From Candidatus Eremiobacter antarcticus (GTDB taxonomy: Bacteria; Vulcanimicrobiota; Vulcanimicrobiia; Eremiobacterales; Eremiobacteraceae): a stretch of DNA of 64,000 bases. The stretch's first letter is position 1. Each line of letters begins with the position of its first letter. Of the stretch, positions 33,344-42,042 are shown piece by piece. The notes under the pieces were generated by a model. The model saw nothing but the letters and a program-made list of their open reading frames with translations. It had not been told where the DNA came from and did not search any database. The translations under genes and the position numbers were made by a program. The stretch covers positions 1 to 64,000 of the forward strand of contig QHBK01000003.1 in NCBI GenBank assembly GCA_003244105.1, in the 5' to 3' direction.

Positions 33344-35242
33344 TCAGTCCCCTGCTCGCGCCCTCAAGCGATAGACGTCGACCCCATTTTCGGAGAATAC
33401 CTTTTGCACAACGCCCGAGCGCTCGTCTTCTCTGAGAGCGCCGTAGTCTATGTTCACGAGCGTTCGATGCGTGTAGGCCGGATTGTTGTTGACCACCATA
33501 TAGCGGAATCCGTCGCGCAACAGACTGCCATAGCGGTTTGCCGGCGCCGCAGACCAGTCCAAACGCCGCCCACCTGGGTATGGAGAATTTCCCCACGTGA
33601 CGTTGGGTCCGAAATAGTAATCGCGAACATCGTCGAGCGCGAACACCCTGACGTCCCGGTCGTGCGCGGCGAGCCACATGCTGGCCGCGTAACTCTCAAC
33701 CCGATCCAGCAAATATTGCTGCCCCGACTCCTTAGCAAGAATATACCGATAGGCGGGCGCCAGGCTGTTGCTAGCCTGCGCCCGGAACGAGGGAACGACG
33801 TTGACGGATGCGCCTGCGAGGCACAGCACGATGAGCAGCGATGAGACGGCAAGCCGCAAGCGGGGCTGTAACGATTGCGCGAGAGCGGAGGCAAGAATAG
33901 CGACGATGCACATCGCCGGTATAAGGAAGCGCCATTGCTGCGCGCTGTAAAACCAAAAGGCGGTCAGCGCGACTGCGATCCAAAACCACACGCGCGATGA
34001 ACGCAACACAAACGGCGCCGCCACGAACAATGCTCCTCCCAGCACGAGACTCGGACCGGGATCACCGCAAAAAGACTTTGGATCGATCAGCAGCCGAACG
34101 GGCAACATGAGCGCGTCTTGCGCCGAGGTCCCGCCCCCGCAAAAATGTTGAGCCGGCGCAGCGCCGGCGCCGCGCGCAACCCCGGAGAGAAATGGATAGA
34201 CGGGATCGCCCGTCAGTATAAAGGTTCGCAGATACCACCCCGAGGCGAAAAGCGCAAAGCCGGCAGTGAACGCTGCCAAGCACGACGACAATTCTCGAAG
34301 CCGATTTTTGGTCTCCATTATGGCGGCTGATCGCCAAAGGATAGCGACCAGCGAACCCGCCGCGATGAGTGTCACGACTAGACCTGGATATTTGGTCGCC
34401 GCGGCGGCACCCGCGAAAGCACCGCTCAGAAGAGCGGCGTCTTTCAGCGACACATCGCTTCGAACAACAAAGGGCACCGCAAACCCACAGATCGCGAAGA
34501 GCGCGAACGGCACGTCAACATAAAACGATGGGGCGATCCACAACCACAGAGGCGATGTTGCGATCAGGGCTGTGGCCAGCCAACCGCCGCCGGCCAGCAC
34601 GGATTCAGCAACCATGCCGCATGCCAGTGTCAGCACGATGCCGGCGCCAAAGGTCATCATCGAGGCTCCAGCCGAGCCCACGAATGCGTAAGCGGGAAAC
34701 GCGGCCGCTTCGGCGAGCAGCGGAAACCCGCTTTGGGGAATGTCAGCGTTAAAGCTAAACGTCTGATGATGCTGAACCCAAGCGACGATCGGCAGATGGT
34801 AAGCAAGTGGATCCCAAAAGACCGCCGGAAGTGCAGCTGCCACAAGACCGATCACGAAGCCCAGCACTGTGACGCCGAGACAAGCCCTGTGCGTACCGTC
34901 CAGTGAGCGCATAGACACGCGGCACTTGGCAAGTACTCTCGGGAATGCGCGAAGGCGTTCGAGATACGTTCGAAGTCTGAACGCAAGCATGAGCACGACC
35001 AACGTACCAACGCCTAAGGCGTTCGCCTGATGGACGATGCCTAAGAGCCCGACAGCGCCCCCCAACACTGCGTAGCCCAAGGCCGCTCCCAGAACAGCTC
35101 TGCGAAACGAATTCATTGCGACCGTCAGCCGGTCCAAGATGCACAGACCGATATCTGACGCGACGATCCACAACAGACCGGCGGTCAGTGCGCCGGCGAT
35201 CAACCGCACCGTGAAGGGCCCATGATCAAGCTGTGGGATCAC
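33344..35242 (-). CDS. GT-C-fold membrane glycosyltransferase
   Basis: 632 residues with about 11-12 hydrophobic spans. The first luminal loop carries PAVFWDPLAYHLPIVAW, the acidic catalytic loop expected for GT-C enzymes that use polyprenyl-phosphate sugars. A further loop SFYVDVPFALFAI fits too. The C-terminal 130 residues are soluble and would lie outside the membrane. It is the last gene of the minus-strand glycan operon, following the GT2 gene by 27 bases. It likely transfers a lipid-linked sugar or completes a repeat unit at the cell surface. The family (GT39/GT83-like) is a guess. Confidence 0.75.
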   Translation of the reverse strand: MIPQLDHGPFTVRLIAGALTAGLLWIVASDIGLCILDRLTVAMNSFRRAVLGAALGYAVLGGAVGLLGIVHQANALGVGTLVVLMLAFRLRTYLERLRAFPRVLAKCRVSMRSLDGTHRACLGVTVLGFVIGLVAAALPAVFWDPLAYHLPIVAWVQHHQTFSFNADIPQSGFPLLAEAAAFPAYAFVGSAGASMMTFGAGIVLTLACGMVAESVLAGGGWLATALIATSPLWLWIAPSFYVDVPFALFAICGFAVPFVVRSDVSLKDAALLSGAFAGAAAATKYPGLVVTLIAAGSLVAILWRSAAIMETKNRLRELSSCLAAFTAGFALFASGWYLRTFILTGDPVYPFLSGVARGAGAAPAQHFCGGGTSAQDALMLPVRLLIDPKSFCGDPGPSLVLGGALFVAAPFVLRSSRVWFWIAVALTAFWFYSAQQWRFLIPAMCIVAILASALAQSLQPRLRLAVSSLLIVLCLAGASVNVVPSFRAQASNSLAPAYRYILAKESGQQYLLDRVESYAASMWLAAHDRDVRVFALDDVRDYYFGPNVTWGNSPYPGGRRLDWSAAPANRYGSLLRDGFRYMVVNNNPAYTHRTLVNIDYGALREDERSGVVQKVFSENGVDVYRLRARAGD

Positions 35243-35269
35243 GAGGTGAGTATGGCCGCCCGCGCCGCT

Positions 35270-36358
35270 TTACGGGGGATCGAAAGCAAGGTATCCCGAG
35301 TACCGCAGCAGATCGCTTCCACCGGCACTCTGAGCAGAGTACGTGCGCTTGCTCCGACACGCGGAGCGCCAGCTGCGAAAGCGTAAGCGCAAGGATTCAG
35401 CCGCCACCAGAATGGACCGTGCCGCCGAAACCTTCAGGCATACGGACAGGACAGCCGACAAGAGCCGCAGTTGAGCCGATGAGCTTTCTGTATGCCGCAG
35501 CATCATAAGGGCCTCGCGTGCGGTTTCATCGTGCCGGCGCACCGTCGACTTCACCGCGATCTCGAGAATTTTCAGCTGCAGTTGCTCGCCTAGACGAGCA
35601 GCCAGCATCGCCCGCGCGCCGGGCGCGAGAGACTCATCGTTTTCGAACCTGGCAATCATTTTGCGGTAGCCGGGTACCACGCTTGTATTCTCCGACGCCG
35701 AACCAGACTTGGAATGGCTGACGTACGCGCCACACGGATGATACGAGATAACGATTGGAAAGTGCGCAGCCACCCGCAATTCATAGTCAAGGTCTGAGGG
35801 CGCGCCGACTTGCCGATCCAATAGTCCGATGCGATCTATGACGACGCGCCGGAAGAGGATCGACGTCCAAGTCGGGTGCTTGTTGCCGAGCATTTGGAAG
35901 GCCGCTTCAGGCGGCAAGTATTCTCCCTCGCGAGGCCAGTGAGCGATGGGCGCGAACAGCAGCTTTCCTTCTGGAGTCACTTCAAGCGTTGAACCCGCGA
36001 ACATCATCGCGTCGGGGTGCTGCTCCAAAGCGGTCAACGCCAACGCGAAGAACTCGGGGAATACGACGTCGTCATCGGACAAAAAAGAGAAAAATGGCGT
36101 CTCCACCCTTTGCATCCCATACAACAAATTATCAACGCCGCCGATGTTGCTCGAGTGGCAGTGATACGTCACTCGCGGGTCCACAGCCGCGATGTCAGAC
36201 ACCACTTGCTCAGTGGCGTCGTGTGACGCATTGTCGTAGACACAAACACGCAGGTTCTCAAACGTCTGGCTCAGGACGCTTCTAATCGCCCGACGCAGCA
36301 TTTGTGGACGCCGAAACGTGGGGATGATGGTGGTGATGCAGGGAGCTACCGGAAGAAT
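35270..36358 (-). CDS. Family 2 glycosyltransferase without a canonical start codon
   Basis: GT-A fold transferase using a nucleotide sugar. Conserved parts include VLSQTFENLRVCVYDNASHDA and FFSFLSDDDVVFPEF, which holds the DxD-like metal site. The first beta strand ITTIIPTFRRPQ, a hallmark of GT2, lies in frame upstream of the first ATG (36301). Between that ATG and the preceding in-frame stop there is no ATG, GTG, TTG or CTG. ATT at 36358, ten bases after GAGG, or ATC at 36337 are the candidates, so I give 36358, about 362 residues. The gene overlaps the DegT stop, so translational coupling may allow the weak start. Confidence 0.75.
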   Translation of the reverse strand: MLPVAPCITTIIPTFRRPQMLRRAIRSVLSQTFENLRVCVYDNASHDATEQVVSDIAAVDPRVTYHCHSSNIGGVDNLLYGMQRVETPFFSFLSDDDVVFPEFFALALTALEQHPDAMMFAGSTLEVTPEGKLLFAPIAHWPREGEYLPPEAAFQMLGNKHPTWTSILFRRVVIDRIGLLDRQVGAPSDLDYELRVAAHFPIVISYHPCGAYVSHSKSGSASENTSVVPGYRKMIARFENDESLAPGARAMLAARLGEQLQLKILEIAVKSTVRRHDETAREALMMLRHTESSSAQLRLLSAVLSVCLKVSAARSILVAAESLRLRFRSWRSACRSKRTYSAQSAGGSDLLRYSGYLAFDPP

Positions 36359-37476
36359 GAAACGACGGCCTCGATCACACGCTCGACGAACTCTTCTCGC
36401 ATGTTGGAATGCAGCGGCAGCGTCAGAACCTCATCGACCACTCGCTCCGTGACGGAGAGATCGCCGTGGGCCGCTCCCGCGAAATATGAATGACGGTGCA
36501 CCGGTATGAAGTGGATACCGGCATCGATGTGATGGCTTCGTAAGTGCTCGATGAGGCGTTCACGACGGCCGTCCAGGACGCGCAGGCTATAGATGAAGGG
36601 GGAAACGTCGGAGAATCCGCTGGACGGGACCTTCACATCTTCGAGCCCAGCAAACGCTTCGTTGTACTTCTTGCAAACGGCTTGGCGGCTGGCGATGAAC
36701 TCTTGGATCCTTTTGATCTGTGAAATGCCGACGGCGGCCATGATGTTGGTAAGATGGTAGCGGTAGCCTTCGTCGACAACGTCGTACTCCCACGCGCGGC
36801 GGTTCTTATACCGTTCGGTTGTGTCGCGATCCACGCCCAACAAGCGGAGATGCTGCAGGCGCTTGAGCTCGGAGGGATCACGCCCTACGACGCATCCCCC
36901 GTCAATGGACGTTATGATCTTGACCGGGTCAAAGCTGAATATCGCAATGTCACCGGTGCTGCCGATCTTTTGGTCCGCACAAATGGTTCCGAATGCATGG
37001 CATGCATCCTCAATGATGCGCAGGCCGCGGGCTCCAGCAAGACGATACACACCCGCTCGGTCACATGGGATTCCCGCGAAATGGAGTGGCATGATCGCCT
37101 TCGTGCGGCGAGTTATAAGCGCCTCAGCCTTCTCGCAATCGATTCCGAGGTTGTCATCTCGAATGTCGCACATGACCGGGGCGGCCCCAGTCATGCGAAT
37201 GGCTTGATGGTCTGCCACATAGTTGAAAGACGGAGTGATGACTTCGTCTCCCGGTCCGACGCCGGCCGCCAGCAGCGCGATATGGATGGCGGACGTTCCG
37301 GTATTGGTAGACAGGACGAACCGGTCGGTCAGCTCGAGGAAGGCGGCAATTCGATCCTCGAATTCTTTTGTGAGGGCGCCCATCCCTAACCAACCCACAT
37401 CAAGCGCGTGTGCCAGATGCGCGAGGGTATCGCTGCCGACGAGGGGGACAAAGACGGGGATGGTCTCGGTCGCCAC
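36346..37476 (-). CDS. DegT/DnrJ/EryC1/StrS aminotransferase
   Basis: PLP-dependent sugar aminotransferase that aminates a ketosugar nucleotide. About 376 residues from the GTG at 37476, which overlaps the previous stop (TAGTG) and has AAGGG upstream; a TTG at 37491 is possible. The PLP Lys is in FSFDPVKIITSIDGG. IIEDACHAFGT, STNTGTSAIHIALLAAG and PSFNYVADHQAI are typical of the family. Downstream of CDP-glucose 4,6-dehydratase it most likely aminates C4 or C3 of a CDP-linked 6-deoxyketohexose, giving an amino sugar for the glycan. The exact position is inference. Confidence 0.9.
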   Translation of the reverse strand: MATETIPVFVPLVGSDTLAHLAHALDVGWLGMGALTKEFEDRIAAFLELTDRFVLSTNTGTSAIHIALLAAGVGPGDEVITPSFNYVADHQAIRMTGAAPVMCDIRDDNLGIDCEKAEALITRRTKAIMPLHFAGIPCDRAGVYRLAGARGLRIIEDACHAFGTICADQKIGSTGDIAIFSFDPVKIITSIDGGCVVGRDPSELKRLQHLRLLGVDRDTTERYKNRRAWEYDVVDEGYRYHLTNIMAAVGISQIKRIQEFIASRQAVCKKYNEAFAGLEDVKVPSSGFSDVSPFIYSLRVLDGRRERLIEHLRSHHIDAGIHFIPVHRHSYFAGAAHGDLSVTERVVDEVLTLPLHSNMREEFVERVIEAVVSFFR

Positions 37477-38207
37477 TAACCCTTGATGCAACGAAGGTAT
37501 CCCCCCGGCGCTGCGCTTATCAGCAGCTTTCGATCCAGTTCAGCGTCGATCTGAAATCTATCGTTGTGCTGAAGGAACGCTTGCACCGCCGTGTGCGGAT
37601 TATTGCCCGGCCCCCAGGGGCGATCCGGAAAGGCACTGGCCGGCATGACCTCGATGACCGTGTCGAATACGACGAGATAACTTCCGGTCTTCACCAAGGG
37701 CGCATACAGTTCGAGTTCTCGCAAAACGTGATCATGTGTGTGGTACGAGTCGAGAACGACCATGATGCGTTTATACGCGCTCGCCCGTTCGAAAACGGTG
37801 CGCCCGAGGCTCGAGTCGACAGATGACCCTTCCAGCAGATCGATTCGGCGCGCCAGGGGATGCGCTTCGATGGCCTCACGGTTGTGAGGGCGGATGTCAA
37901 TATCTATGCCGAGCACGCGTCCAGCGCCCAGCAGTTCCAGCATCGACGCATAGAAAACGAGCGAGCCGCCGTGCGCGACGCCGGTTTCCACAATCAAATC
38001 GGGCCGAATACGCCAGATGATCTCCTGCAAGGCGATGAGGTCCTGTGGATATTGAATCACGGGACGACCTAGCCAGGTGAAGTTATAGGAGTACTTCTGC
38101 TCGCAAGATTTCAGGAAAAACGTACGGGCCGCGTCCGCTAATTCCTTATCGGTCGCCGTCGTCTGCGTGGGGCGATTGTCGGCTTGGAACCCAATTGTTT
38201 CGCTCAT
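37476..38207 (-). CDS. CmcI-type SAM-dependent methyltransferase (cephalosporin hydroxylase family)
   Basis: 243 residues from the ATG at 38207, which overlaps the upstream stop as ATGA. The fold is Rossmann-like: DLIVETGVAHGGSLVFYASM (SAM loop), VLGIDIDIRPHNREAIEAHP, IDLLEGSSVDSS, VVLDSYHTHDHVLRELELY and a C-terminal WGPGNNPHTAVQAFL. Family members O-methylate sugars such as rhamnose despite the hydroxylase name. In this operon it probably O-methylates the deoxysugar or glycan. The metal-binding Asp/His of the family appear in DSYHTHDH. Confidence 0.85.
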   Translation of the reverse strand: MSETIGFQADNRPTQTTATDKELADAARTFFLKSCEQKYSYNFTWLGRPVIQYPQDLIALQEIIWRIRPDLIVETGVAHGGSLVFYASMLELLGAGRVLGIDIDIRPHNREAIEAHPLARRIDLLEGSSVDSSLGRTVFERASAYKRIMVVLDSYHTHDHVLRELELYAPLVKTGSYLVVFDTVIEVMPASAFPDRPWGPGNNPHTAVQAFLQHNDRFQIDAELDRKLLISAAPGGYLRCIKG

Positions 38208-38899
38208 CTCGACGCCGCAAGGCTCCTGCGCGCAGTGGCCGGATTTCCATACACGACCAAGCCGGGCCCCACATCCTTGGTGACGACTGCGCCTGCTCCC
38301 ACTATGACATCCGGTCCTATGGTGACGTTCGGCAGAACGACCGCGCCGGCACCCACGAGCGAGCATTCGCCGACGTGCACGCCGCCGGCGAGTGTAGCGC
38401 CTGGGCCGATATGGACCCCGTCTTCCAGCACCGCGTCATGATCGACGCCGGCCCGGCCGTTGACGATCACGGCTCGCCCAAGCGTTGCCTCAGCACCCAC
38501 GCACGCAAGCGCGAGTATCTGCGAACCTGGCCCGACCTTCGCTGAACCTGCAACAAAGGCTGTCGGATGTGCCAGCGTGGCCGCAGTCAAGCCTTCCGCT
38601 TCGAGGCGCCGTTGAAGCTCGCTGCGGTCTCGTCCGCGCGCCCCGCCGATTGCGATGCTGAAGGACACATTCGGATTGTCGCTGGTGGCCCGCCAGTTCC
38701 GAAAGCCATCAAAGCCATGATACAGCGGCACGCCTTTGATGAGCGATCGCAAGCTCTTATTGTTATCAAAGATCGCCACTAATCGATAACCCAGCGCTCC
38801 CAGGAACTCTGCCAGCACCTTCGCCTGACCGGTGCCACCCCACAAGACGATGTCACCGTTCGGTGCATTGTTGCGATCGGCTTGTTTGTCAGCGCTCAC
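38204..38899 (-). CDS. NeuD-like sugar O-/N-acyltransferase
   Basis: 231 residues from a GTG at 38899, which overlaps the previous stop (GTGA). A Rossmann-like N-terminal part (DIVLWGGTGQAKVLAEFL, RLVAIFDNN) is followed by left-handed beta-helix hexapeptide repeats from about residue 110, such as VNGRAGVDHDAVLEDGVHIG and VGAGAVVLPNVTIG. The catalytic His is expected in GVDHDAVLED. PglD/NeuD/PerB enzymes acetylate amino sugars on nucleotide carriers. Next to a DegT aminotransferase it probably acylates the new amine. Confidence 0.88.
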   Translation of the reverse strand: MSADKQADRNNAPNGDIVLWGGTGQAKVLAEFLGALGYRLVAIFDNNKSLRSLIKGVPLYHGFDGFRNWRATSDNPNVSFSIAIGGARGRDRSELQRRLEAEGLTAATLAHPTAFVAGSAKVGPGSQILALACVGAEATLGRAVIVNGRAGVDHDAVLEDGVHIGPGATLAGGVHVGECSLVGAGAVVLPNVTIGPDVIVGAGAVVTKDVGPGLVVYGNPATARRSLAASR

Positions 38900-40122
38900 G
38901 AGATAATTGTCAGAGCCGGGATAGGCAGCACGAACTTGGCGCCCCATCCTCTGACGGCGTCCATCTGCTCCACAATTTCGCCGGCCAGATTCCAAGGCAA
39001 GACCAGAACATAGTCGGGATTCCGCTCGTATATCGTTTCGGGTGGCTCAATCGGAATCCGCACTCCCGGGATATATTTTCCCTGCTTATGCGGATTTCGA
39101 TCCACAGTGTACGGAAGAACCGTTCGGTCGATTCCGCAGTAGTTGAGAAGGGTCGTCGCTTTGGCGGGGGCGCCGTATCCGGCCACGGCGCGATTTTCTC
39201 GCGATGCCATCAGCAAAAAATCCAGCAAATCGTCTTTCACCGTTTTTACACGTCCATCGAATTGAACGTATCCGTTTGGAGACTCCAGGCCCGCGGCGAC
39301 TTCTTGTTCCTCCAGTGAAATCACCGCTGGAGAGCCTGAAGGAGCGTCTTTCAGGTGCTTCGCAAAGATGCGCAGCGAGCCACCGTGCGTCGTCAATTCC
39401 TGAACATCGTATATGCAAAGGTTATGCGCTTGAAATATGCGCCGGACCACGCTCAGGGAAAAATAGCAAAAATGTTCATGGTAGATGGTATCGAATTCGG
39501 TCCGTTCGACGAGCCGCAACAAGTGTGGGAATTCCATCGTGATGATCCCGTTGGGCTTGAGCAGCGAGCACATGGCGGCGATGAAGTCGTTTAAATCGGG
39601 TACGTGAGCAAGCACGTTGTTTCCAACGATGAGATCCGCGAGTCCATACCTGGCCCGCAAGTCCCGTGATGTCGCAGAGCCGAAGAAGACGGCTTCGGTC
39701 GGCACACCGTTCGCGATGGCCGTGCGAGCCACGTTCTTCGCCGGCTCCACGCCGACCACGCCGATATCACGTTTTTGAAAGCATTCCAATAAGTGACCAT
39801 CGTTGCTGCCCAGTTCAACGACCAAGCTGTCGGACGACAGTGCCATCGCGTCGATCATCTCGCGTGCGTAAGCGGCGACGTGTTTCAGCCACGACGTCGA
39901 ATACGACGAAAAATAGGGGTATTCGCAGAAAATATTTTCAGCCGTCTCCAACTGTGGGAGCTGGACCAGCCAGCAGTTCTCACAGACGTACGGGCGAAGA
40001 GGATAGTAAACGTCTTCTCTTTCCAAATCACCGGAATTGACGAGAGCATTGGATAGGGGCGAGAGTCCAAGATCCGTGACCACATGCTGCAGCGGGGACG
40101 AGCAAAAACGGCACACATCCAT
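38896..40122 (-). CDS. Sugar-nucleotide C-methyltransferase (TylCIII-like)
   Basis: 408 residues from the ATG at 40122, overlapping the rfbG stop by one base (TGATG). Three parts are visible. An N-terminal zinc-binding domain (CRFCSSPL...CENCWLVQL) leads. The central SAM domain follows with VVELGSNDGHLLECF, VGVEPAKNVA and LIVGNNVLAHVPDLNDF, plus EFPHLLRLVERTEFDTIYHEH, whose Tyr/His/Glu are the proposed catalytic residues. A C-terminal Rossmann-like domain follows with AVAGYGAPAKATTLLNY. This is the architecture of NDP-hexose 3-C-methyltransferases that make branched deoxysugars. The likely substrate is a CDP-4-keto-6-deoxyhexose. Confidence 0.9.
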   Translation of the reverse strand: MDVCRFCSSPLQHVVTDLGLSPLSNALVNSGDLEREDVYYPLRPYVCENCWLVQLPQLETAENIFCEYPYFSSYSTSWLKHVAAYAREMIDAMALSSDSLVVELGSNDGHLLECFQKRDIGVVGVEPAKNVARTAIANGVPTEAVFFGSATSRDLRARYGLADLIVGNNVLAHVPDLNDFIAAMCSLLKPNGIITMEFPHLLRLVERTEFDTIYHEHFCYFSLSVVRRIFQAHNLCIYDVQELTTHGGSLRIFAKHLKDAPSGSPAVISLEEQEVAAGLESPNGYVQFDGRVKTVKDDLLDFLLMASRENRAVAGYGAPAKATTLLNYCGIDRTVLPYTVDRNPHKQGKYIPGVRIPIEPPETIYERNPDYVLVLPWNLAGEIVEQMDAVRGWGAKFVLPIPALTIIS

Positions 40123-41207
40123 CACGTGACGCCCGCGCATTCGTAGTCGTACAGCGATCGGTCCACCAAGGCGCCAGCCTTGCCGCCTGCTGCATACTCG
40201 CGATACCAGCCAGCTGTCTGTTTGATCGCCTCGCCAACATCAAGTCGAGGTGCCCAATCCAACAATTTCCCAGCACGCTTGCTATCGAGACGAAGTGCTG
40301 CCGACTCGTGGAAGCCCAGCAGGGCCGGAATGAACTCCCAGCGCGCTGTCTTCCCCCACGTCTCGACCAACATGTCCACGAGGGTTTCCACGCTGATTTC
40401 GTGGGACTCCGGAGGACCGAAGTTCCAGGCCTTGGCGTACTCCGCGCCTCCCTCGGCCAAGTGCTGCGCCAACAAGAGATATCCGCGAAGCGGATCGAGG
40501 ACGTACTGCCAGGGGCGTATCGACTTCGGGCTGCGCACGCAAAGGGCCAAGCCTTTTTGAAAAGCTGCGATCGCGTCCGGAACGAGCCTGTGTGGTGACC
40601 AGTCGCCACCGCCAAGGACGTTGCCGGCGCGGGCGGATGCGATCACCGCTTGTGCGTGTCCGTTTGTACGCTGCAAGAAGAAGCTCGCACCGTACGCTGC
40701 GGTGATGACTTCAGCGCAAGCCTTGCTGCTCGAGTATGGATCGCGACCGCCGAGCGCATCCTCTTCTGCATACCGTTCCCTGTTCGCGCCCAAATCGTAG
40801 CACTTGTCACTGGTCACGATCACCGCTGCTCGAGCCTCCGGGCACGCTCGTATCACTTCGAGAAGATGCGCGGTGCCAAGGGCGTTGGTTCTATAGGTAT
40901 CGAGCGGGTGTCTATAGCCTTCATAGACCAACGCCTGAGCGGCAAGGTGGAAGACGATGTCGGGCCGAGCCGAACGCACCGCCGCGGCAAGGGTTGCGAG
41001 GTCCGCGATATCCGCCTCCACCGACTTCATGGCGCCGCGAAGCTTGAGTGCCTCGAACAAACTGGGAAAAGTCGCTGGCGGTAAAGCGTATCCGCTGACA
41101 TCGGCACCCAAGCGAAGCAGCCACGCGCATAACCAGCTTCCCTTGAATCCGGTGTGCCCCGTGATAAACACACGCTTGCCGCGCCAAAAGTTTTGAGTTA
41201 CTTCCAA
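40122..41207 (-). CDS. rfbG: CDP-glucose 4,6-dehydratase
   Basis: Makes CDP-4-keto-6-deoxy-D-glucose from CDP-glucose with bound NAD+. About 361 residues from the TTG at 41207, which gives the family-like start EVTQNFWRGKRVFITG; a GTG at 41237 would add ten residues. The NAD motif is GHTGFKGSWL, the catalytic triad region is VTSDKCYDL and DPYSSSKACAEVI, and RAGNVLGGGDWSPHRLVPD and RPWQYVLDPLRGYL are diagnostic. It overlaps rfbF by ten bases. It follows rfbF as in O-antigen loci for dideoxyhexoses. Confidence 0.94.
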   Translation of the reverse strand: MEVTQNFWRGKRVFITGHTGFKGSWLCAWLLRLGADVSGYALPPATFPSLFEALKLRGAMKSVEADIADLATLAAAVRSARPDIVFHLAAQALVYEGYRHPLDTYRTNALGTAHLLEVIRACPEARAAVIVTSDKCYDLGANRERYAEEDALGGRDPYSSSKACAEVITAAYGASFFLQRTNGHAQAVIASARAGNVLGGGDWSPHRLVPDAIAAFQKGLALCVRSPKSIRPWQYVLDPLRGYLLLAQHLAEGGAEYAKAWNFGPPESHEISVETLVDMLVETWGKTARWEFIPALLGFHESAALRLDSKRAGKLLDWAPRLDVGEAIKQTAGWYREYAAGGKAGALVDRSLYDYECAGVT

Positions 41208-41968
41208 ACCTTCCAGGGCGCCTTTCCTGAAGCCCACAGCTCGTTGAGCAGCGTCTTATCCCGCAACGTGTCCAACGGCTGCCAGAAGCCATCGTGAATG
41301 TAAGCCGCGAGGTTGTTGTCGCGCGACAGATGTTCCATCGGTTCACCCTCCCAGGGCGTTTCGTCCCCCGCGATGTACTCGAGGACGCGAGGCGAGAGCA
41401 CGAAGTAGCCACCGTTGATCCAGCTTCCCCCGTTTTGGGGCTTTTCGTTGAAGCCCGCGATCCTCTGCCGGTCCATTGTGAGGACGCCGAATCGGCCGGG
41501 CGGCTGCGTCGCGGTTATGGTGGCAAGCGTCTTCTGGCTCTTGTGAAATGCTATGAGCGCGGTGATGTCGACGTCGCTGACGCCGTCGCCATAGGTGAAG
41601 CAGAAATCGTCATCGCCTATATAGCGGCTCACGCGCTTCAGCCTTCCGCCGGTGGCCGTCTCATCGCCGGTGTCGACCACCGTGACGCTCCACGCCTCCG
41701 CGCTGTTCTGATGGATGTGCATCGCGCTGCTGCGCATGTCGAACGTCACGTCAGACGAATGGAGAGCGTAATTCGCGAAATACTCCTTGATCATGTATCC
41801 CTTGTAGCCGCAACAGATGATGAAGTCGTTGATGCCGTACGCCGAGTACGTCTTCATGATGTGCCACAGCACGGGCTTCCCCCCGATCTCCAACATGGGC
41901 TTCGGCTTGAGGTGCGTCTCCTCGCTGATACGGGTCCCATAGCCGCCCGCCAGAATCACCGCCTTCAT
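41198..41968 (-). CDS. rfbF: Glucose-1-phosphate cytidylyltransferase
   Basis: 256 residues, usual length. It forms CDP-glucose from CTP and glucose-1-phosphate. Motifs are the nucleotide-binding MKAVILAGGYGTRISEETH with LKPKPMLEIGGKPVLWHIM, plus FIICCGYKGYMIKEYF and FCFTYGDGVSDVDI with the metal-binding Asp. It is the first gene of the glycan operon and lies 74 bases from the divergent GT2 gene. No clear ribosome site precedes the ATG. Confidence 0.95.
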   Translation of the reverse strand: MKAVILAGGYGTRISEETHLKPKPMLEIGGKPVLWHIMKTYSAYGINDFIICCGYKGYMIKEYFANYALHSSDVTFDMRSSAMHIHQNSAEAWSVTVVDTGDETATGGRLKRVSRYIGDDDFCFTYGDGVSDVDITALIAFHKSQKTLATITATQPPGRFGVLTMDRQRIAGFNEKPQNGGSWINGGYFVLSPRVLEYIAGDETPWEGEPMEHLSRDNNLAAYIHDGFWQPLDTLRDKTLLNELWASGKAPWKVWK

Positions 41969-42042
41969 ATGATGTTTGTATCGGCGCAGCCGGCCGATAA
42001 AAACAATGCGGACCCCTACCTATGCGGAGGAGAAAGGACTCG

